From CBFFRJ01 sp051486985 (GTDB taxonomy: Bacteria; Pseudomonadota; Gammaproteobacteria; Enterobacterales; Enterobacteriaceae): a stretch of DNA of 19,357 nt. The translations under genes and the position numbers were made by a program. The notes below the pieces were generated by a model. The model ran no database searches. It saw only the letters and a list, made by a program, of their open reading frames with translations, and was not told the origin of the DNA. The stretch is taken from assembly GCF_051486985.1 (NCBI RefSeq), contig NZ_JAHVDV010000052.1, positions 1 to 19,357 on the forward strand, in the 5' to 3' direction. Positions 1 through 7,118 of the stretch are shown here, in pieces. The first letter of the stretch is position 1. Each line of letters starts with the position of its first letter.

Positions 1-119
1 TCCGCGTCAAGCCGGAAGGGTGTGGAGAGGTGCTGCTGAAGGGAAAAGGTGACGACGGCGATGGCACGCGGGGGGAGCCCCTCCACGTCAAGGGTAAAGC
101 GAAGGCCTTCCTGAGACAT
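1..119 (-). CDS. vgrG: VgrG (TssI) type VI secretion spike protein, N-terminal part only
   Basis: The minus strand reads 39 complete codons from an ATG at 117-119 and runs off the left edge. The peptide begins MSQEGLRFTLDVEGLPP and continues AIAVVTFSLQQHLSTPF, which is the typical opening of VgrG/TssI proteins (first beta strands of the gp27-like base domain). A strong ribosome binding site (GGAGG) lies a few bases upstream. VgrG forms the trimeric puncturing spike of the type VI secretion system and carries effectors into target cells. Only the beginning is visible, so any C-terminal effector domain or downstream cargo lies outside the window. Identification rests on recognising the opening residues and is good but not certain. 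Confidence 0.8.
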   Translation of the reverse strand, partial: MSQEGLRFTLDVEGLPPRAIAVVTFSLQQHLSTPFRLDA

Positions 120-373
120 ACATTCCTCCGTGACCAGTCACGCTACCGCCGGGGAAAACCGGGGTTTCTCCTGCGTACAGCGGGCACAGTGTTCCTGATA
201 TGAGAAGGAATCATTGCAGACGGCATGAAAGTGGCGAAGCGAAAACCCGTCAGAAGAGCAGAATTCGGAATCTATAAAGGGCGAGAGGAAGTAGCACAAG
301 AAAGGACCGGGATTTGTGGCTATCTCTGGCCTCCGCCTGTTCCGGGTACCGGATTAAAATCCCAGGCGAGGCA

Positions 374-400
374 GAAAAGATGCCCGGCGCCTGGCCGGGC
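374..400 (-). terminator. Intrinsic terminator of foxA
   Basis: GCCCGG (382-387) and CCGGGC (395-400) form a 6-bp GC stem with a 7-nt loop. Reading on the minus strand it lies 8 bases past the foxA stop and is followed by ATCTTTTC. Stem, position and T-rich tail fit an intrinsic terminator. Confidence 0.65.
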
Positions 401-407
401 AGTTTTA

Positions 408-2510
408 TCAGAACGAGTAAGACACACTGCCTACAATGCTGCGCTCGGCACCAAAGTAGCAATAGGACAGAGAGTTACAGGAAGCCACATAGCGCTTATC
501 AAACAGGTTGTTGACGTTGACCTGCGCACTCAGCCCCTTCAGCCCGACATAGCTCAGATCGTAGCCCACCACCGCATCCATCAGCGTGTATGACGGCAGC
601 GTGTGGGTGTTCTGGCGATCGGACGTTATCCCATTCACATAGCGCACCCCGGAGCCCACCGTCAGACCATTCAGCGGGCCGCTCTTCACATCGTAGCTCA
701 GCCAGGCGCTGGCCTGATTACGCGGCGCGTAGACCGCGCGCTTGCCCTGCTCTTCCGGGCTGCTCTTTTTATAACGGATATCGGTGTAGGTATAGGCCGC
801 CTGCAAACGGACGTTCTCGGTCAGCTGACCCACCGCTTCCAGCTCCACACCCTCAGACTCAATTTCGCCAATGGAGCGGTAGGGGTCGGTCGGCTCCTCT
901 TTGGTGGCAATGTTTTCCTGATTGATACGGAACACGGAGGCGCTGTACATCGCCTGCATCCCTTCCGGTTCATACTTCAGCCCGGCTTCCCACTGTTTGC
1001 CCTTCATCGGCTGGAGGATCTTGCCGAATTCGTCAGTAAAGCTGGTTGGCGTGAAGGCCGTTGAGTAGCTGACATAAGGCGCAAAACCGTTATCGAAGAG
1101 ATAGAGCAGCGCCGCACGGCTGCTGAAGTGGCCTTTGTCCAGCGTGTCGCTGGTGTCGTTCAGCTTGTTGACGTTGGTCACTTTCACCTGGTCATGACGA
1201 CCACCAAGAGTCAGACGCCAGTTGTCGAGCGACATCTGATCCTGCACATAAATACCGGTCTGCTCAAGCTTGTGCTTCTCACGGCTGTACATAGTGATGT
1301 AGTCCGGGTCTGCGCCATACACCGGGTGGAAGGCATCAATCGTCGGGAAGCCGCCGTAATAACCGGTGGTGTTGTTGCTGCGGCGCTGATAATCCACGCC
1401 CAGCAGTACACGGTGGTTCACAATCCCGGTTTCGATGTTGCCATCGACCTGGTTGTCCAGGGTCAGCGCATTCATCTTCTCATCGGAACCGGAGTAGCCG
1501 CGGTTCAGCTCAGTGTCGTTCAGCCAGCCCGCCGCATACACCTGATTCAGGTTCACTTTGGTCTGCAGATAGCGCAGCTTCTGACGCACCGACCAGCCGC
1601 TTTCAAAGGCGTGCTCAACGTTATAACCGACCATGTTTTCACGGCGATCGTAGTTGTCGTAATCGTCTTCGCCTTCAAAGAAGGTGTTGGAGATTTTTTT
1701 GCCTGCGTGCGGGACCACGGTGCCTTCATACGGCAGACCGGAGTGGCTGCCGCCCTCTGGATCACGATGCAGATAGGCCATCACGTCCAGGCGCGTCCTG
1801 TCGGTAATGCGCCAGGTCAGGCTCGGCATGATCGCATAACGCTCTTCTTTAAGATGGTCAAACTGGGAGTCCGCATAGCGGGTCATCCCGCTCAGGCGCA
1901 CCGCAACGCGATCATCATCATCGACCGGGCCGGTCACATCAAACGCGGCACCGCGCTGGTTATTGTTGCCGGCAAAGAGTTTGACCTGACCGCCTGGGTC
2001 AAAAGAAGGTTTGCGCGAGTTCAGCGCCACAATACCGCCGGGAGAAGAGCGGCCATACAGCACCGAGGCCGGGCCACGCACCACTTCCACGCTGTCGAGG
2101 AACCAGGGGTCAACCACCAGCGAGCTGTGCGAGTTGGTGTCGCCCATCATTTTCAGACCATCGAGATAGATGTTATCCAGGCTGCCGTCGGAAAAGCCCC
2201 GCATCACGATGTAATCAAAACGGTTAGAGGCGCCAATCTGGTTGGCGTAGACGCCCGGCGTGTAGCTCACGGCCTGGCGGACGCTGGTCGCCCCTTGCTC
2301 TTCAAACTGCTGGCGCGTAACAATGGAAACAGACTGCGGCGTTTCGATATCCGGCGTCTCCAGTTTGGTCGCCCCACTCTGCATCTGCGATGTCACCACC
2401 AGCGTATCGTTCTTTGCAGGCGCAGTGGATGCCTCTTCTGCATGAGCCATCAGGCTCATTCCACCGGTGATACAGCCAATCAGTAATGCCAGCCGCGTTT
2501 TTGCGAACAT
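408..2510 (-). CDS. foxA: FoxA, TonB-dependent ferrioxamine-type siderophore receptor
   Basis: This 700-residue outer-membrane receptor imports ferric hydroxamate siderophores (ferrioxamine B in characterised FoxA proteins) using TonB-ExbBD energy. Visible parts in order: a signal peptide (residues 1-24, ending AHA before EE), a TonB box DTLVV at 35-39, a plug domain (about 50-165) with the usual VEVVRGPASVLYG element, a 22-strand-type barrel, and a C-terminal aromatic end (SVSYSF). Two cysteines near the end (ASCNSLSYCYFG) are typical of FhuA/FoxA proteins. Whole-length resemblance to Salmonella FoxA as I remember it is very close. The start has GGAG ten bases upstream. It lies downstream of, and on the same strand as, the AraC-type regulator, a common pairing for siderophore receptors; regulation by iron and by that regulator is inferred. 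Confidence 0.9.
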   Translation of the reverse strand: MFAKTRLALLIGCITGGMSLMAHAEEASTAPAKNDTLVVTSQMQSGATKLETPDIETPQSVSIVTRQQFEEQGATSVRQAVSYTPGVYANQIGASNRFDYIVMRGFSDGSLDNIYLDGLKMMGDTNSHSSLVVDPWFLDSVEVVRGPASVLYGRSSPGGIVALNSRKPSFDPGGQVKLFAGNNNQRGAAFDVTGPVDDDDRVAVRLSGMTRYADSQFDHLKEERYAIMPSLTWRITDRTRLDVMAYLHRDPEGGSHSGLPYEGTVVPHAGKKISNTFFEGEDDYDNYDRRENMVGYNVEHAFESGWSVRQKLRYLQTKVNLNQVYAAGWLNDTELNRGYSGSDEKMNALTLDNQVDGNIETGIVNHRVLLGVDYQRRSNNTTGYYGGFPTIDAFHPVYGADPDYITMYSREKHKLEQTGIYVQDQMSLDNWRLTLGGRHDQVKVTNVNKLNDTSDTLDKGHFSSRAALLYLFDNGFAPYVSYSTAFTPTSFTDEFGKILQPMKGKQWEAGLKYEPEGMQAMYSASVFRINQENIATKEEPTDPYRSIGEIESEGVELEAVGQLTENVRLQAAYTYTDIRYKKSSPEEQGKRAVYAPRNQASAWLSYDVKSGPLNGLTVGSGVRYVNGITSDRQNTHTLPSYTLMDAVVGYDLSYVGLKGLSAQVNVNNLFDKRYVASCNSLSYCYFGAERSIVGSVSYSF

Positions 2511-2527
2511 GTAACTCTCCAGAAGCC

Positions 2528-2553
2528 ATTATTATTGTAAATAAGAATTATTA
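2528..2553 (-). promoter_or_regulatory. AT-rich foxA upstream region, possible Fur or activator site
   Basis: The 161-bp gap between the regulator and foxA holds an almost pure A/T block including an imperfect inverted repeat GTAATAA-TTC-TTATTTAC (minus-strand reading, 2536-2553). TACAAT, about 18 bases after TTCAAA, could be a -10/-35 pair. The match to the 19-bp Fur consensus is only about half, so this is a weak call; the expected iron control of foxA is the main reason for proposing it. Confidence 0.35.
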
Positions 2554-2671
2554 CCCTTTTGAACGCAGCAATAGCTATGCGCAATGCCAGGACGCGTATG
2601 CGTGGTGCCAAACTGCATTTACACGGGGAATAAGGGTCTATGTAACGTGATATCCCGGCAACACCGCCGGG

Positions 2672-3655
2672 TTATTCAGGCAGGCGGGCATCGCTTGGCG
2701 CGAAGCCATAACGACGCCGAAACGCGGTGGAAAAGTTGGTTGCATGCTGATACCCGGATCGCCAGGCCGCCTGCTGCACGCTGTACCCCTGCGCGAGATA
2801 ACGACGTGCCTGCTCAAGCCGGCAGTCACGAAGATAATCAAAGACCGAATGTCCGTAGGCCTGGCGGAATTTTACCCGCAGGCTGCTGCTGCTCATCGCC
2901 GCCAGTTGAGCAAGCCCCGGGAGGGTGTACTCTTTTTCAGGCTGGCTTTCGAGCAGGCGGCGAACGGTCTCCAGGCGATGGTGCTCGCTGGCAGGAAAGG
3001 CAGAACGCGCCACTGGATTCGCCATACGATGCGCAAGCCCGTGCCCGAGCAGTTGCAACATCACCCCTTCAAGCATTATCTGGCGCGCGAGTCCGGCCAT
3101 GCCGGACTGCTGCGTATGCTGCAACCCGGCTATCATAAAGTCCGGCACCTGCCATAAAAACGTGGGGGCACCGGTGCTTTCCCACTGCTGGAGCAACGCC
3201 GAAACGAGCGGGGACTGCCAGGCGTTTTGCGGATCAACGCCGAGTGAAAACGTACGCAAATGGCGATCTGCCTGATGCACCGCATTCATCACCTGCTGTT
3301 CATCCAGGCGGCAGGTAAACGCCATGCCGGAACGGACCACAAACTCCTGACCGTTCACCCGCAACATCACGCACCCTTCGAGTACCACCAGCATATAGAG
3401 CGGACAGGCATGCAGTGAGGTCGTCTCATAGGGTTGCATAACCCGGATGTCAGAGCGGGTCAGGTTGAGGCCAGAGGAGAGTGCGATTTCTTCCACATCG
3501 CCCTGAATGACAATCTGCTTTTCTTTCGTCACGCTCCGGCCTGCCGTCAGTGAAGGGAAGCGATAGTCGATGCCGTAGCGTTCGCCAAACACGATAAAAT
3601 CTTCTACAGAAAAGTGTTTCTTTTGCATTGCAAACCGTTGCGATCGTTTCAGCAT
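2672..3655 (-). CDS. AraC-family transcriptional regulator of the adjacent siderophore receptor (inferred)
   Basis: This 327-residue protein has a variable N-terminal half and a C-terminal double helix-turn-helix of the AraC type (about residues 235-327). The latter includes YTLPGLAQLAAMSSSSLRVK, then FDYLRDCRLEQARRYLA and a second helix pair ending NFSTAFRRRYGFAPS. PchR/YbtA-type members of this family bind ferric siderophore and activate the cognate receptor gene. Its position directly upstream of foxA on the same strand, and the Fur-box-like sequence in its own promoter, support that role here, but the ligand is not shown. Neither the first ATG nor the one at 3626-3628 has a strong ribosome binding site, so the true start could be nine codons later. 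I know of no established gene symbol for it. Confidence 0.85.
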   Translation of the reverse strand: MLKRSQRFAMQKKHFSVEDFIVFGERYGIDYRFPSLTAGRSVTKEKQIVIQGDVEEIALSSGLNLTRSDIRVMQPYETTSLHACPLYMLVVLEGCVMLRVNGQEFVVRSGMAFTCRLDEQQVMNAVHQADRHLRTFSLGVDPQNAWQSPLVSALLQQWESTGAPTFLWQVPDFMIAGLQHTQQSGMAGLARQIMLEGVMLQLLGHGLAHRMANPVARSAFPASEHHRLETVRRLLESQPEKEYTLPGLAQLAAMSSSSLRVKFRQAYGHSVFDYLRDCRLEQARRYLAQGYSVQQAAWRSGYQHATNFSTAFRRRYGFAPSDARLPE

Positions 3656-3712
3656 TTCAGAAAACGGACGTTAAGACACGCTACACCTTAGCATCGCCGT
3701 CAGGGCGCGGCA

Positions 3713-3741
3713 ATAATACTGAGAACCATTCTCACTCGCAA
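3713..3741 (-). promoter_or_regulatory. Sigma-70 promoter of the AraC-type regulator with a Fur-box-like spacer
   Basis: On the minus strand, TTGCGA (3736-3741), a 17-bp spacer and TATTAT (3713-3718) form a good sigma-70 promoter, predicting a start of transcription near 3706, about 50 bases before the regulator's first ATG. The spacer contains the perfect palindrome TGAGAA-CCA-TTCTCA (3720-3734), which matches 11 of 14 defined positions of the Fur 7-1-7 motif TGATAATnATTATCA. A repressor bound there would block both promoter elements. Fur binding is inferred from this match and from the gene's context. Confidence 0.7.
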
Positions 3742-3761
3742 CACTTACGCAGGGTGGCCCC

Positions 3762-3812
3762 ATGACGCAGAGGATATCCTCCTCCTTAAATGCTTTTGTG
3801 GTTACAAAATAG
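3762..3812 (+). other. Possible 16-codon mini-ORF abutting a terminator
   Basis: ATG at 3762 opens a 16-residue frame (MTQRISSSLNAFVVTK) that stops at TAG 3810-3812. The next base is the first base of the hairpin at 3813. A purine-rich AGGGTGG lies 5-11 bases upstream. I do not recognise the peptide and it may be chance; the exact meeting of stop codon and terminator stem is the only reason to list it. Confidence 0.2.
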
Positions 3813-3840
3813 AATGCGGGTTTTAATCCCCCGCATTTTT
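3813..3840 (+). terminator. Intrinsic terminator upstream of the tna operon
   Basis: AATGCGGG (3813-3820) pairs with CCCGCATT (3830-3837) around a 9-nt loop and ends in TTTTT on the plus strand. The minus strand gives a weaker T tail, so it may act both ways. No recognised plus-strand gene precedes it. It may end a short transcript or insulate the tna promoter from the foxA regulator region. Confidence 0.65.
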
Positions 3841-3942
3841 ACCCTATTAAAAGTGCGTGTTTTGTATAAAGGTTTAAAACGCCCATTAAAAACGTGCCCG
3901 TCTTCAAACTTTTCTGCCCCTTATTATCTTTAGTAAACACTT

Positions 3943-3991
3943 TGTGAGATTAATCGCGGATATTATTTAATTTCTCTCTATTTTTATTACA
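3943..3991 (+). promoter_or_regulatory. tna promoter with candidate CRP site
   Basis: TGTGA-N6-TCGCG at 3943-3958 keeps the left half of the CRP consensus and 3 of 5 bases of the right half. TATTTT at 3979-3984 could be the -10, giving a start near 3991 and placing the CRP centre (3950.5) about 41 bases upstream, a class II arrangement. The resulting 25-nt leader before tnaC resembles the short one in E. coli. The tna operon is catabolite repressed in E. coli; CRP action here is inferred. Confidence 0.45.
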
Positions 3992-4015
3992 CCCTTAACG
4001 CCAGAGGATGATGTA

Positions 4016-4111
4016 ATGACATTAAGATTGATTTACCGCCTCATTGCCCTGGGCGGTCTCAACGCTTGGTATAACCTCGACCCACGCATTACCAACGACT
4101 TCCCTCGTTAA
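4016..4111 (+). CDS. tnaC: TnaC tryptophan-sensing arrest leader peptide
   Basis: This 31-codon ORF lies 124 bases upstream of tnaA, with AGAGG eight bases before its ATG. Residues 18-31 read WYNLDPRITNDFPR. The TnaC arrest signature, W-F-N-I-D-x2-I/L-x4-P, is matched at W18, N20, D22, I25 and P30 with exactly the E. coli spacing (W12, N14, D16, I19, P24); Y19 and L21 are conservative changes. In E. coli, free tryptophan in the ribosome stalls this peptide and blocks Rho from reaching the transcript, switching on tnaA. Two features differ from E. coli: an Arg codon follows the arrest proline before the UAA stop, and the residue before the proline is Phe rather than Arg. Proteus vulgaris TnaC also has residues (two lysines) after the proline and arrests during elongation. 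The N-terminal half is unlike E. coli. Confidence 0.88.
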   Translation: MTLRLIYRLIALGGLNAWYNLDPRITNDFPR

Positions 4112-4146
4112 TTCTCCGCTGCCTGTAATCCATTAAAAAAATCTTA

Positions 4147-4174
4147 CTCAACACGACGTTGAGGGATATTTTTT
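4147..4174 (+). terminator. Possible intrinsic attenuator in the tnaC-tnaA spacer
   Basis: CTCAAC (4147-4152) and GTTGAG (4158-4163) form a 6-bp stem with a 5-nt loop. Five bases later comes TTTTTT (4169-4174). E. coli uses Rho in this spacer; here the stem is weak and the gap before the T run is long, so it may be a weak terminator, a pause site, or only coincidental structure. The spacer is 124 nt, shorter than in E. coli. Confidence 0.35.
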
Positions 4175-4235
4175 GCGCGCATATCTTCGCCAGAAATATC
4201 AAGACGTCGCACGGCACGCTTTTGGAGAAATTATT

Positions 4236-5624
4236 ATGAAACGCATCCCTGAACCTTTCCGCATTAAAATGGTTGAGAATATCCGCATGACCACCTGGGA
4301 CGATCGCGTCAAAGCATTGGCCGAGGCCGGATATAACCCCTTCCTGCTTAACAGTGAAGATGTCTATATTGACCTGCTGACCGACTCCGGCACCGGCGCG
4401 ATGAGCGACCGCCAGTGGGCAGGGTTGATGATGGGTGATGAAGCCTACGCGGGTTCGCGTAACTACCAGAATTTATGCGCAAAAGTGAAAGAGATCATCG
4501 GCTATCCGTTTACCATCCCGACTCACCAGGGGCGCGGTGCGGAACAGATCCTCTTCCCTTCCCTGATTGCCCGCTGCAAATCGAAAAAGCCGGTGTTTAT
4601 CTCCAACTTCCATTTCGACACTACGGCCGCACATGTGGAGCTGAACGGGGCGAAGGCCATCAACGTGGTGACGCCAAAAGCCTTCGACACCACCTCGTGG
4701 TACGACTGGAAAGGCAACTTTGATATCGACCAGTTGAAAGCGACCATCGCCGAGCACGGCGCGGAGAACGTGGCGGCCATCGTCACCACCGTGACCTGCA
4801 ACAGTTCCGGCGGCCAGCCGATTTCGCTCTCAAACATGCGTGAGGTTTACCAGATAGCGAAAAGCCATAAGATCCCGGTGGTGATTGACTCCGCCCGTTT
4901 CTGCGAAAACGCCTGGTTTATCAAGCAGCGTGAGGAGGGTTGTGCGGACCGCTCCATCAAAGAGATCATCCGCGAGATGTACACCTATGGCGACATGCTC
5001 ACCATGTCGGCGAAGAAAGATCCGCTGGTGAACATTGGTGGGCTGTGCTGCTTCCGCGACGATGAAGATCTCTTTAACGAAGTGCGTATCCGCTGCGTAC
5101 CGATGGAAGGCTTCGTCACCTATGGCGGCCTGGCGGGGCGTGATATGGAAGCGCTGGCTATTGGCCTTGAAGAGGGCACTAATGAAGATTACCTCACCTA
5201 CCGCATTGCGCAGGTAGAGTATCTCGGCGAGCGTCTGCGTGAAGGCGGCATCCCGATCCAGTACCCGACCGGCGGCCACGCGGTGTTTGTTGATGCCAAA
5301 CTCCTGTTGCCGCACATTCCGGCTGAGCAGTTCCCGGCCCATGCGCTGAACAACGAACTCTACCTGGAAGCGGGTATTCGCAGCGTTGAGATCGGCTCTT
5401 TATTGCTGGGTCGTGACCCGACCACCGGCGTGCAAAAACCGTCACCGATGGAACTGCTGCGCCTGACCATCCCGCGCCGTGTCTACACCAACGACCATAT
5501 GGACTATATCGCTGACTCGCTGATTGCGGTGAAGGAACGCGCGTCGTCCATTAAAGGGCTGACCTTCACCTATGAACCGCCAGTGCTGCGCCACTTTGTG
5601 GCCCGCCTGAAACCGGTGGAATAA
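4236..5624 (+). CDS. tnaA: Tryptophanase (tryptophan indole-lyase)
   Basis: This PLP enzyme splits L-tryptophan into indole, pyruvate and ammonia in the cytosol. The protein has 462 residues, close to the family length, and resembles Proteus vulgaris TnaA (EPFRIKMVE start, NPFLL, IPTHQGRGAEQI, SNFHFDTTAAHVELNG, SARFCENA). The PLP lysine is expected at K261 in MSAKKD (residues 257-262). VEIGSLLLGRD near the C-terminus marks tryptophanase rather than tyrosine phenol-lyase, which has an arginine (MERG) in this region. I chose ATG 4236 because GGAG sits eight bases upstream and the family starts here; an in-frame TTG at 4173 would add 21 residues of leader that match nothing. It follows tnaC and precedes a tryptophan permease, forming a catabolic operon. 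Confidence 0.95.
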   Translation: MKRIPEPFRIKMVENIRMTTWDDRVKALAEAGYNPFLLNSEDVYIDLLTDSGTGAMSDRQWAGLMMGDEAYAGSRNYQNLCAKVKEIIGYPFTIPTHQGRGAEQILFPSLIARCKSKKPVFISNFHFDTTAAHVELNGAKAINVVTPKAFDTTSWYDWKGNFDIDQLKATIAEHGAENVAAIVTTVTCNSSGGQPISLSNMREVYQIAKSHKIPVVIDSARFCENAWFIKQREEGCADRSIKEIIREMYTYGDMLTMSAKKDPLVNIGGLCCFRDDEDLFNEVRIRCVPMEGFVTYGGLAGRDMEALAIGLEEGTNEDYLTYRIAQVEYLGERLREGGIPIQYPTGGHAVFVDAKLLLPHIPAEQFPAHALNNELYLEAGIRSVEIGSLLLGRDPTTGVQKPSPMELLRLTIPRRVYTNDHMDYIADSLIAVKERASSIKGLTFTYEPPVLRHFVARLKPVE

Positions 5625-5634
5625 AGCACTATCA

Positions 5635-5660
5635 GACGCGTCCGCAACGGGCGCGTCTTT
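5635..5660 (+). terminator. Partial terminator or processing hairpin between tnaA and mtr
   Basis: A 9-bp stem (5635-5643 with 5649-5657, one G.U pair, loop GCAAC) is followed by a short TTT. The T tail is too short for efficient termination, so it more likely reduces or stabilises readthrough transcript than ends the operon. The gap to mtr is 109 bases. Confidence 0.4.
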
Positions 5661-5733
5661 CCGATGTCACGCCAGAATAAAGACAGGTCGCCCGTCAGGG
5701 CGATGCGAAATATGACGTCTATGGAAACGTACT

Positions 5734-6978
5734 ATGGCTACTCTATCGGTAACAAATAAAGCGCCTTCACTCGTTGGCGGCGCAATGATTATTGGTGGCA
5801 CCATTATTGGCGCAGGCATGTTTTCTTTACCGGTTGTCATGTCTGGATCATGGTTTTTCTGNTCACTGCTCGCATTGGTTTTTACCTGGTTTTGTATGCT
5901 GCATTCAGGATTAATGATCCTTGAAGCCAACCTGAATTATCATATCGGGGCCAGTTTCGACACCATTACGAAAGATTTACTCGGCAACCGCTGGAATATT
6001 ATTAATGGTCTGACGGTCGCTTTCGTTTTATATATTTTGACTTACGCGTATATCTCCGCCAGCGGCTCCGTTATTCATCATACCTTCGCGCAGATGAATA
6101 TTACCTTCCCGGCACGGATTGGCGGGGTACTATTTGCTTTAGTCGTCGCGTTTATTGTCTGGTTAAGTACCCGGGCGGTCAGCCGGATGACCACCATTGT
6201 GCTCGGCGCCAAAATCCTCACTTTCTTTATGAGCTTTGGCGGGCTTATCTGGCATGTGCAGCCTGCGGTACTGCTGAACACTGCTGAAGTGAATCCGAGC
6301 TACCTGCCCTACATCATTATGACCCTGCCGTTTTGCCTGGCCTCTTTTGGCTACCACGGTAACGTGCCCAGCCTGATGAAATACTACGGTAAGGATCCGC
6401 TCACCATCCGCCGCTGTCTGTTGCTCGGCACGCTGATGGCGTTGATCCTCTACATTTTCTGGCTGGTGGGAACAATGGGCAATATCCCGCGCCCGGCGTT
6501 TATCGACATCGCGGAGAAAGGCGGCAATATTGATGTGCTGGTGCAGGCGTTAAGTGGCGTGCTGAACAGCCGGGGACTGGATTTACTGCTGACGGTGTTC
6601 TCGAACTTCGCCGTGGCCAGTTCGTTCCTTGGCGTGACCCTGGGGCTGTTTGATTATCTGGCGGATCTGTTCAAATTTGACGACAGCCCCAAAGGTCGCT
6701 TTAAGACCGCGCTGGTGACGTTCCTGCCGCCGATAGTCGGTGGGCTGGTGTGGCCCAACGGATTTATCTATGCAATTGGTTTTGCGGGTCTTGCCGCCAC
6801 CGTATGGGCGGCGATTGTGCCTGCGCTGCTGGCGAGCGCGTCACGTAAACGCTTTGGCAGCCCGCACTATCGGGTGTGGGGCGGCAAGGCGATGATTATT
6901 TTGATTTTGTGTTTCGGGGCGGGTAACGCGCTTATTCACGTACTGTCGAGTTTTAATTTGCTGCCGGTGTACAGGTAG
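5734..6978 (+). CDS. mtr: Mtr-type tryptophan permease
   Basis: This 414-residue inner-membrane protein of the hydroxy/aromatic amino acid permease family has about 11 hydrophobic segments. It imports tryptophan by proton symport. The sequence is far closer to E. coli Mtr than to TnaB: it has the Mtr length, the opening MATL, and matches such as EANLNYHIGASFDTITKDLL, HVQPAVL, PSLMKYYGKDPLTI and a C-terminus SSFNLLPVYR. Here it occupies the position of tnaB behind tnaA, supplying substrate for tryptophanase. The base at 5862 is undetermined (TGN, residue 43). Family conservation predicts TGG (Trp), but TGA would be a stop. The start has GGAAA about ten bases upstream. Confidence 0.93.
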   Translation: MATLSVTNKAPSLVGGAMIIGGTIIGAGMFSLPVVMSGSWFFXSLLALVFTWFCMLHSGLMILEANLNYHIGASFDTITKDLLGNRWNIINGLTVAFVLYILTYAYISASGSVIHHTFAQMNITFPARIGGVLFALVVAFIVWLSTRAVSRMTTIVLGAKILTFFMSFGGLIWHVQPAVLLNTAEVNPSYLPYIIMTLPFCLASFGYHGNVPSLMKYYGKDPLTIRRCLLLGTLMALILYIFWLVGTMGNIPRPAFIDIAEKGGNIDVLVQALSGVLNSRGLDLLLTVFSNFAVASSFLGVTLGLFDYLADLFKFDDSPKGRFKTALVTFLPPIVGGLVWPNGFIYAIGFAGLAATVWAAIVPALLASASRKRFGSPHYRVWGGKAMIILILCFGAGNALIHVLSSFNLLPVYR

Positions 6979-7000
6979 GTTCTGTGACATAAAACCAGGC

Positions 7001-7043
7001 ACTGGCGATCCCCTCTCCTCTTTGGGGAGAGGGGATCGCCAGT
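7001..7043 (+). terminator. Perfect 18-bp inverted repeat after mtr (terminator and repeat element)
   Basis: Bases 7001-7018 and 7026-7043 are perfect reverse complements around a 7-nt loop, beginning 22 bases after the mtr stop. A T-rich stretch (GCTTTTT) follows some ten bases later. The core CCCCTCTCC..GGAGAGGGG is the same palindrome found at 7466-7487 and, degenerate, at 15712-15734 and 15851-15873. It probably ends the tna-mtr transcript and also belongs to a dispersed repeat family. Confidence 0.7.
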
Positions 7044-7118
7044 AATATTGCTTTTTACAGCGATAACACTACGCAATGAGAATACAAAAGTAACAGCGAT
7101 GACAGGGTCCGGCTGAAA

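Noticed and set aside
1128..2486. A 452-codon open frame on the plus strand opposite foxA
   Set aside because: It is the antisense of a clear receptor gene, with no domain, no ribosome binding site, and composition typical of a shadow frame.
2654..2671. CCCGGC/GCCGGG hairpin right after the AraC-type gene as a terminator
   Set aside because: The stem is good but the minus strand continues ATATCACG with no T run; readthrough into foxA is possible.
4236..5624. Tyrosine phenol-lyase instead of tryptophanase
   Set aside because: The VEIGS segment, close match to P. vulgaris TnaA, and the TnaC leader upstream all favour tryptophanase.
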